Positions 1-64,000 of a DNA stretch of 64,000 nt are shown here, piece by piece. The stretch lies in NCBI GenBank assembly GCA_035772405.1, contig JAYKKM010000147.1:3140001-3204000 (forward strand). Reading direction: 5' to 3'. The position numbers and the translations under genes are program-made. This DNA comes from Chrysogorgia sp. JL179-B06. Lineage: Eukaryota > Cnidaria > Anthozoa > Scleralcyonacea > Chrysogorgiidae. Position 1 is the stretch's first letter. Each line of letters opens with the position of its first letter. The notes below the pieces were generated by a model. The model was not told where the DNA came from, searched no databases, and saw only the letters and a list, made by a program, of their open reading frames with translations.

Positions 1-497
1 GGGGGGGGGGGGGGGGGAGCGGAGATAAGATTCTGGGTGTCGAATAAATTGAGTATTTGTTTGTTTCCTTGCTTGCTTGTCGGTGTGTCTGTTTACCGAA
101 CGCGGAGCCCAAGCTATTGTGAGAATTTACTGGCAAATGCTTACAATCTACCTGAGCGAGATTGCAGTTATCTGAAATTCAAATATAAATAATGAATGAT
201 CAAAAGACGATGTAATTAAGCTCGAATTAGAGTTTTAAAAGAACTTCATCATGATTCGAATAATACTAAAATTATCTGTAATGTTTTGGACGATGAAGAA
301 AATAACACTGTATGAAAGCAATAGAGAAAACAATATATAAAAGCTTTTTTCCTTTTTGTCTTTTTACCTCACGAGTTCTTAATAGTAAATGGTTATATTA
401 AAATAAACCAAAGCAACTCGTTTATTTACCTCTTTCTCTATACGAAAGAGAATAATTACACTGTTTTATCTGCATTTACTTATTTTTATCAAAGCAG
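1..497. other. Intronic or upstream sequence, no gene seen
   Basis: The window opens with a 17-nt G homopolymer. The rest is AT-rich with no convincing exon. It should be intron upstream of the first dynein exon read here. Confidence 0.5.
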
Positions 498-56744
<56,247 letters not shown>

Positions 56745-57069
56745 GTAAGAATATTAAACATCCCCAACAAAAATGTTGCAAAAAACGTTTGTGCCTTTGA
56801 CGGGAACCGAACCCTGCGCGGGCTTTTGCTCAATTTCTCCATTGTTGACACTCGTAATTTTTACATTTTTTTCACTCATGTGTTGAAAATTTATTTTTTC
56901 CATAATTCACGTGTTAATTAATGCTATTAAGGTTAATTCACATGTGTACAAAGTACCCTATTACCAACACCGTGTTGTTGAGCTTTTCTATCTTGAACCA
57001 ATTTGATTTTGGTTGCGTGACGTTTCGGTCTTTCGGAATTAAAATACTTCTTCCATCTTCATTTCGCCA

Positions 57070-57540
57070 CACTGTAAATTTCGCGGTGTTGTGGGAACAC
57101 CTAACCGGTGTAACGTTACACCGATTTGGTGTAAAATGAAAATTAACACCCTTCAAGTGTAACTTAACACTCGTAACTTGTACTTTTACACCACGCTTGG
57201 GTTAGGGTAACACTTATTAGGTGTAAAGTAGAAAACTGTCTTGTTGACACTTATTGCGGTGTAAACGTACTCTAAAATGGTGTAATTTTACTGAAACTGA
57301 GTGTAATTTCACACATTGTGAAAGTGTAAATCCACACTTTTTTAGTGTAAAATACATTAACGCTGGTGCAGTGTATATCTACACTCGACGTGGTGTAACA
57401 TTACACAAACAAGGTGTAATAACACACCATGTTGGTGTTAAATAGAATCTGTTTTGTTAGCTCTTGTTACGGTGTAGACTTACTCCAAAATGGTGTAACT
57501 TTACCAAAACTCAGTGTAAATTTCGCATTGTTGGAATTTT
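57070..57540. repeat. Array of GTGTAA / TTACAC palindromic units, locus 1
   Basis: Repeated GGTGTAA...TTACACC words spaced by 10-40 nt, starting near CACTGTAAATTTCGCGGTGT. Similar to 63383-63850. Confidence 0.75.
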
Positions 57541-57544
57541 AACT

Positions 57545-58190
57545 GACTGCAGATATGCACCATGGTTTGCACACACTTCCACGGAACTAAAAAACTCATA
57601 CTTAAAACTCATCCTTAATTCCGTAGCCTGACACCCGCAAGGCTAATAATTTCGTATCTATGTTATGAGCATTTACAGTTGATCTAACAAAATATAACAT
57701 TTTCTTAATGTTATATTTTGACTTTAATGCATATTATAAATGTAAGTTATATATGCTTGATGTTACGTATCTCTCCTCTTCATCATTGTATTGCCATGAA
57801 CCAGGTCAACCTTCAGAGGAATTGAGGAAAGCGGAAATATAGAGACTGTTTTAAGTAAAATTGATTCTAGGCAAGACATTTTTTCTCATTTTAAGTAAAT
57901 TATTGCTTAAAATAAGAATTTTAAAATATTTTCTTACCAAGCCCCAATAACTGATCGATTTTGCTTAAAACAAGAATATTTTCTTGCCAAGACTTCCAAC
58001 TTTTATCAAGAATAATATTACCGATAATCAATTTTACTTGTAACAAGAAAATATTTCTTAGAGTCAATTTAAATATAATTATTACTGGTATATACACTGA
58101 AATGACAAGCCGTTTTAGTTGACCAGAACGAGGACTTTATTTGTTGTAGACTGTTATCAAAGTCTTGCTGTATATAGTTGCTTCATGGAA
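57545..58190. other. Downstream intron/intergenic, no gene seen
   Basis: AT-rich; contains repeated AAGAATATTTTCTTGCCAAG-like words, otherwise featureless. Confidence 0.45.
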
Positions 58191-58194
58191 TCAT

Positions 58195-58592
58195 TGTAAG
58201 GCCCCTTCGCTAGTTATTTATACTGATACTTAGTGATAAACATGTAGGCTGTGTTGGGAAGAGACCTTAACAGGTATTAATTATATTAGACCACGTTAGA
58301 ACTGCCGGTGCATAATGTCAAGTAGAGCCAGTGTATCTTGCCGGTTTATATAAAGCTACTCGAATGACTCCGCGTCGCGCTCGCGCAACGTTTTCTGACT
58401 CTTACAAGACGAGTCGGCCCGCGTGGGATCTGGGTCGAGTAAGGTAAGACGTGGTTACACAGCCTTTTATACGAGATGTTCCGTCGCTAGTTATTTATAT
58501 ACTGATAGTGATAAACATGTAGGCTGTGTATTGGCTGTGTTGGGAGACCTTAACAGGTATTAATTAGACCACGTTAGAACTCCCTGTACGTG
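58195..58592. repeat. Two-copy direct repeat, ~270-bp period
   Basis: CGCTAGTTATTTATA, AACATGTAGGCTGTG and GACCACGTTAGAACT recur in order at 58206 and 58490. Confidence 0.75.
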
Positions 58593-59516
58593 TTGTGTGG
58601 ATATGTTGGCAAGGATTGCAGGGAATTATAGGGATTGTTGGGATTCGCGAAGGGTATGTGGACATTTCCCAGACGTCCTAGCGAGTTAATGTGTCAAGCA
58701 TTCTGCGCCATATTTGAAACTCGTGTCGCCGAAAGTTGAAACACTTTGACTTGGATTCTTTGTTTGGTAAATTGATTTGTGTTACCAATTCTAAAGAAGT
58801 GGCTGTCATCAATTATTCCTCGGTCTTACTACGGTTACAAAATACTGGAAATACGGTTAGAAAATACTGGCTGTGGGGGTAAATACGGCAGTGATACGAT
58901 TTCAGCAATATTTCAGGCTTTCAGCTCGAAGACGAAGGTAAGTCTGACTCAAATCGAAAGCAAATCAAATAGCTGTCCTGAACTTATATTACCAATAATT
59001 TGTCTTAGATGATTCCATTCCATTGTATGGGAAGAGTTATTTTTCATATTGAAATGTGGATTAATCAAGTGTCTAATCAAAATAATTTGAATGATGGAGT
59101 CTGGAGAAAGCCCATCCTTTATGTGGTCTCAGGAAACAAAATGTTTCCACTTTGGTATGTTATACAAACATTAATTTTATCGGAATAACCGTTTACATGA
59201 TCTTTTATTTGTTTATGACAATGATTATTAAAGTATAAATAACAATCGACAAATGGGGGTTTCTAAGGATTTATATTTTATATCCTTCATCCTTGCTGAA
59301 AAGCACAAATTCAGAGAGTAATGGCATATTATGTGACATTGATTTGGTTTTAGAAGTGTTGTTATCATAATTTTTATATATGAATTTAACTTCCAAACAT
59401 TTGGCATTACTCAAAAGATTTCTTCATGTGATAACCATACCAGTTGTCAATAAGTTATAGATTTTTAATTTTTCATGGAATTAAAATGCATGTGGAAACA
59501 AGTGAACCAGCTTAGA

Positions 59517-59752
59517 CGATACATGGACGATTGTCAAGCTCAAATCCTCAGAAAGTGTCCCAGACTGGGCTTGAACCTGTAACCTTCATATTGCCTGCGA
59601 CACACTCTAATATTAAGACTCTTATGGAGAGCGAAGGTCACAATGATGTACTGGTTTGATTGCTATATTCACTGCATTGCAACATTCACTATATACCAGT
59701 AATACTTAGGAGACTGTCTGGGATTCATTTTCTGAGGATTTGAGCTTGACGA
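59517..59752. mobile_element. Foldback element with degenerate tRNA-like core
   Basis: Ends CAAGCTCAAATCCTCAGAAA / TTTCTGAGGATTTGAGCTTG (slightly imperfect); carries CCCAGACTGG...GAACCTGTAACCTTC, related to the element at 47252. Confidence 0.6.
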
Positions 59753-59829
59753 ATAATAATTTGTAATAATAATCACTACTGTATAATATTTTACATAACA
59801 AGATAGTTTAATTGGATTTATGCAATAAA

Positions 59830-60240
59830 TAGTATTAAAACAAGAGGTGTAGCATATACGACACTTCTAGGGGGCAGGGATTTGGCAGGCTTTGCATATG
59901 AGGAACCAATCACATTGCTCCAGTCCAGTATTCCCTCATATTCTCATTTACCCCAGTTATGGCGAATTAGGGCTATCACCGTCGGTAAGGTGCCGACTGG
60001 CGGGCCAGTGACTGGGACCAGAGCTGCAAGTACAGACACCGCCAATCCTGCCCTTCCCCACCATGGCCAGGCAACAGAGCATCTGATAGCAATGTGTGGT
60101 TGTTCTAGTTCCGGTAGGATCTGTATATGTCAGTGTCTTCATTGTCATTGCTTCCAGGAACATGTGGTTCCCCGGAAAGCTGGACAGTCCATTGCCCCTG
60201 TAGCACTGCATCCGCTGTGTGACTGAACACCGACTTGTTA
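59830..60240. other. GC-richer unique segment of unknown nature
   Basis: Clearly richer in G+C than its surroundings, with open frames on both strands (59882-60226 and 59957-60211). No domain recognised and no splice support; may be a transposon fragment or an unknown exon. Confidence 0.35.
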
Positions 60241-61179
60241 TTAATGAGACTTATAATAATGTAACATTAAGCATAGGTTAGATAATGCAGTCATATAGAC
60301 ATAGAATCATGCAAATTAGAGAAATTAAAGGGACTCTGTACCCAAAGAGCACGAGGGACCATTATCTAACAATCTTAGAGAATGGTTGGAACACAAAGTA
60401 ATTTTAACTTTTACTATAATTTTTTTTGCACGTTTTACCGGAGACATTGACTTTATTGAATTCATTAGTGACTTTATTGAATTCATTAGTGAACTCTACT
60501 GTATATAGAGTTCACTGTGCTATGCAAAATAAATCATGAGATCTTTCAGTGGACTCTATATAGAGTTTGCTAATCTGTCTAATCTTGATGAATTGAAGCA
60601 CTATGGAACATAGAGCAGTAAATATTGATTGGCTGAGTGGTTGCAACCATTCTCTAATGTTAATTCATTAACTTGGTTATGATCTTTAATTTCATATTAT
60701 CTGTAAATTTAATTTAATATTTAATTAGGTTGTTTCTTGCTATATATAGATGAAGTTGCAACTTTGCCATTTCTGCTTAAACAAAACTAAGAGAAGAGTA
60801 GCTGGAAAATTTATTCAGCTTATTTTTGGTAAGTTTATCTTATTTACTAATACATTTTTTATTATGCTTGTTAAAGAGCGTATACATACAGTACCTTCAA
60901 AAATCTGTATGATTTTTAAATAATTTGAAATTTTTTTCTCCTTACAACAAAAACTGGGTGTTTAGTAGATGTACTGTACACAGTACACCCACTTCACCAA
61001 CTCTTGATGGTGGTACCTGTTTATATTTTAAGTTTGTCAATTAAAAGCTTGAGTATCACAACCCTTGATTTAATTACTGTTGTGACTGTGTAGATGAATA
61101 CTTTGCTGAAAATGTATAATACAACAATTGTCGAATTCAGCTTTTTTGAGTCTTTTGACATCAAGAATTATCAAGGTCT
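60241..61179. other. AT-rich sequence, no gene seen
   Basis: Only short direct repeats (GACTTTATTGAATTCATTAGTGA, twice near 60450-60490) stand out. Confidence 0.45.
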
Positions 61180-61752
61180 ATGTCTGCATTGTCAGACTGC
61201 AGGCTTAAACTTGGCTAAAATTATAATTATTATATTAAAAGACTCCTCTGATAATTGTTTATTATCATATTTTAACAGCAAATATAGGGATGTTAAGTCT
61301 TATCTTAAATCATTTGGTAAACAAGTCCAATATTGATAGGAGAACAGTCTTCCTTACGACAAACTGGTTGTCCACGAGAGGCCATTTCGTATTTATATGA
61401 ATGACTAGTTCACTCTAATTGGGTTGAAGGCGATTAACCAATAGCAGACAGTTTTGACTGGTTCACTCTGATTGAGTTGAAGCGATTAACCAATATGATA
61501 CAGTTTGTGACTAGTTCACTCTAATTGCCTGAGAGTTTCCACACGATTATTTCCACGCGCAGTGCTCGATCACCCAATTTTGCCATCCCCCAAAAGCATA
61601 TAATAATCTTAAACTCAATCTCCCTTCTCAAACTCAATAATTTGTGAGCTAATGATCCAATAATAAAGACGCATCTAGTCACGGGATTGCATTTGGATAA
61701 CTAGGTCAAACACCGTGTCTCTATTACTACAATACATTTGATCGGCATATGT

Positions 61753-61804
61753 AATTAGGATATTTGAGGAAGATCACTAGTGATCTTCCTCAAATATCCT
61801 AATT
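61753..61804. repeat. 52-bp perfect palindrome
   Basis: Symmetric about ATCACTAGTGAT; both halves read AATTAGGATATTTGAGGAAG. No spacer. Confidence 0.95.
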
Positions 61805-61858
61805 ATGCATGCAAAAACCTCATTTGAGAAGTTATATAAACAACTCGAGCTTGTGTCC

Positions 61859-61957
61859 CACCGGGATATCCAAACACTCGAAAACAATGGACAAAAACAC
61901 TCGGCTTTCGGCCTCGTGTTTTCATCCATTGTTTTCTCGTGTTTGGATATCCCGGTG
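61859..61957. repeat. Hairpin, CACCGGGATATCCAAACACT arms
   Basis: Arms about 45 bp, closing over AAACACTCGGCTTTCGGCCT. Adjacent to the perfect palindrome. Confidence 0.85.
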
Positions 61958-62307
61958 AAACACTCGCTCTCGTTGTTCATATATAACCTGCAACACTTCT
62001 GCATTATCGGACTGCAGGCTTCAACTTTGATAATTATTATATTAAAATACTCATCTGATAATTGTTTATTATTATATTTTAACACCAAATATAGGGATGT
62101 TAAGTCTTATCCTTTTCTTCTTGCCCTTTTTAGCCAAAGTTCTCAAAAGATTATTAAATGCCCAAACAATAGAAATCAAGGCAGCAATGGCACAAAAATG
62201 CAAAGACAGGAGACATGCTCTGCAGGCAAGAAAAAACAAGTCAAAACATTTACCAATATTATGATAATTTAACTAATATATTCATAATAGTTTTGTATAG
62301 TGTTGCC

Positions 62308-62592
62308 TTAAAGTGCCACTAACCCCAAAAATGATAATGTTTTGTTTGAAAAGGCACTTAAAATTATGAATAATGGTGTTAACAATTCTTAAATATCTAT
62401 TTAATAGTTCCTCGATATCTATATGCATCCACATGCAAAGTTTCAAGTAATACAGTAATAACACATATGACATATAACTGAATACCTCGAGAAGAAAAAT
62501 AGATATTGAAGAACTGCCAATGCCATTCTTAATCATTTTAAGTGTCCTTTCAAACAAAATATTATCGTTTTAGGAGGTTAGTGGCAATTTAA
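62308..62592. mobile_element. TTAA-flanked palindromic MITE, copy 6
   Basis: Left end TTAAAGTGCCACTAACC, right end GGTTAGTGGCAATTTAA (diverged); arms include ATGATAATGTTTTGTTTGAA. Confidence 0.7.
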
Positions 62593-62762
62593 TGTTGTTA
62601 ATGTGTAAAGTCAAGTGTTTAATTTTAGTAATTTGAAGATACAACCATGTTTGCAAATTACTAGAACTAAAATGTTGATGATAGGCTACAAATTCTGGCC
62701 TGTTTTTGCATATACAAATTGTTAGTGAATTTAGGTTATAATATTTCTGCATATATTAAATG

Positions 62763-62939
62763 TGACTTGCAGCTCGGTTATTTCAATATAGTAAATTGTT
62801 TACTACTCAAGCTTTAACACAAACTCAGAAAAATGTTCTGAGCCCCAGACGGGAATTGAACCTGCAACCGTCATGATCTCCAGTTTAAAGCTTGTGTAGT
62901 AAACAATTTACTATATTGAAATATCTAAGCTGCAAGTCA
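62763..62939. mobile_element. Inverted-repeat element with tRNA-like insert
   Basis: TGACTTGCAGCTCGG...TTCAATATAGTAAATTGTTT mirrored by AAACAATTTACTATATTGAA...GCTGCAAGTCA; the centre carries GGGAATTGAACCTGCAACC, a reversed B box. Confidence 0.75.
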
Positions 62940-63382
62940 TATTTAATATATATATTCTGATAAAGATATACAGATATATTGGACTGCTGAATTGGCAGTA
63001 CATATGCTGCACGTACCAACTATTACACAATTAAACGTAGCCTTCGCTCTGCCATCTGGTAGCTCAATGTTTAGAGCGTCTAACCATAGATCAGAATGTT
63101 ACATTTTTCTGAGTTTGACAATTTACAACATTTCTCATTCTGCATATTTTATATCTATTTATTTGTTACTAAGTAATAACTGCAATTTCAAAAAAATTGT
63201 AAAATGGATAAATAAAGATCTGTTAATAAAGCTATTAATAATACTTTTTGCTTAATGTCAATTTTAGTTATATATGTAATCTTAAATCTCAAATGGTGAT
63301 AAATCAACTGAAGTCATTTGTAAATGACTACAGCTATTGTGATGTTTATTCTCCCATTGTAGATACAATATTAATTTACACA

Positions 63383-63850
63383 CCCAGCTATGCACTGTGT
63401 AAAATAACTTAATTGGTGTACGTTTACTCCCCAAGTGTAAATTTACACCAACACCGTTGGTTGTGGTGTAAATTTACACCAAGTAGGTGTCACCATGGCT
63501 GCAAGGTAATTTACACCAATAAGGTGTAAAAAACTTATTTTAGTGTAAGTTTACACTCCAAGTGTAACTTTACACCAAGTTGGTGTCCACACAGCTGCAA
63601 GCTAATTTACACCAATAAGGTGTAAACAAACTTATCTTAGTGTAAGTTTACTCTCCAAGTGTAAATTTACACCAAGTTGGTGTCCACACAGCTGCAAGCT
63701 ATTTACACTGATTTTGGTGTAAGTTTACACTGTTACCACGTTAAGTTACACCAGTGTCGGTGTAAGTTTACACCTTTTTGGTGTCCACACAGCTGCAAGA
63801 TTTACACCGATTTTGGTGTTGTGGTAACACCCCCAGATTTACAGTGCATG
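63383..63850. repeat. Array of GGTGTAAATTTACACC units, locus 2
   Basis: At least ten palindromic GTGTAA/TTACAC units with the larger unit GGTGTCCACACAGCTGCAAG repeated four to five times; ends ATTTACAGTGCATG, an inverted match to the start of locus 1. Confidence 0.85.
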
Positions 63851-64000
63851 CCTGTGAAGAAAAACTAAAACGAACAACTAGTATACTAGCTGATCTTAAG
63901 TGTGCGATTTTACTGCAAACTACATGGTTAAATATGAGCCGGCGACGTGTATCTGGTACATAATGCAAAAAAGTTCATTCAATCTTGTCAGCAGTCCATC

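Larger units (their letters stand above)
61190..62115. repeat. Diverged direct repeat pair ~820 bp apart
   Basis: GACTGCAGGCTT(A/C)AACTTT and CTGATAATTGTTTATTAT...ATATAGGGATGTTAAGTC occur at 61195-61310 and 62010-62112, possibly ends of one element or two copies. Confidence 0.7.

Noticed and set aside
58779..59012. Further dynein or other exon (77 codons, donor-like GTAAGT at 58937)
   Set aside because: The translation has no dynein similarity and no matching acceptor phase.

Overview
This is AT-rich animal genomic DNA, probably from a cnidarian or another marine invertebrate. The basis is spliced GT-AG exons of one large host gene, CR1-like and restriction-endonuclease-type LINEs, tRNA-derived SINEs, many palindromic MITEs and a full-size Polinton/Maverick. 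The species cannot be fixed from the sequence alone.

Host gene. One gene, a dynein heavy chain, runs on the + strand from about 498 to 56744. Twenty-seven exons were read, plus one duplicated exon copy. Counting exon 9 once they total 5148 nt (1716 codons) and all splice phases agree. They cover the tail, the linker (a RHW-containing exon at 18759), AAA1 (44858-49996) and AAA2 (52079-56744). Both ends of the gene lie outside the window. AAA1 is unusual: its P-loop reads GPLAHGKS and the Walker B Asp-Glu pair is replaced by Ser-Gln. This suggests a non-canonical, DNHD1-like chain.

Introns are packed with mobile DNA: a calumenin-like gene fragment broken by a MITE (2375-2789); a decayed CR1-like LINE (2787-6570); six TTAA-flanked palindromic MITEs; an intact-ORF LINE with restriction-like endonuclease (12454-15824) whose flanks are a ~330-350 bp direct duplication carrying a 48-nt in-frame host exon; a SINE; minisatellites; a second CR1-like LINE (41914-43580); a 421-bp tandem duplication; long (TA)n tracts; and two arrays of GTGTAA/TTACAC palindromes.

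The centrepiece is an ~18.1 kb Polinton (23332-41448) inside the 20.7 kb intron between exons 16 and 17. Its terminal inverted repeats (596/601 bp) appear identical except for a 5-nt indel. It encodes a protein-primed DNA polymerase B (split over two overlapping frames), an RVE integrase with chromodomain, an A32/FtsK-like packaging ATPase, a probable double-jelly-roll major capsid protein, two tandem capsid/penton-like paralogues, a fibre-like protein, several small membrane or myristoylatable proteins, a zinc-ribbon protein, a BRO-N/VRR-NUC/zinc-finger fusion and a thymidine kinase. No Ulp1-like maturation protease was recognised. Genes lie in blocks: polymerase and membrane genes leftward (27522-23903 and 29142-27533), zinc-finger and TK genes rightward (29275-30601), fibre/BRO cluster leftward (34427-30839), and capsid/integrase/ATPase cluster rightward (34472-40851). 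Short divergent promoters lie at 29143-29274 and 34428-34471. The gene set looks like an integrated virus-like genome able to replicate, package and build a capsid, apart from the split frames and the slightly truncated left end.
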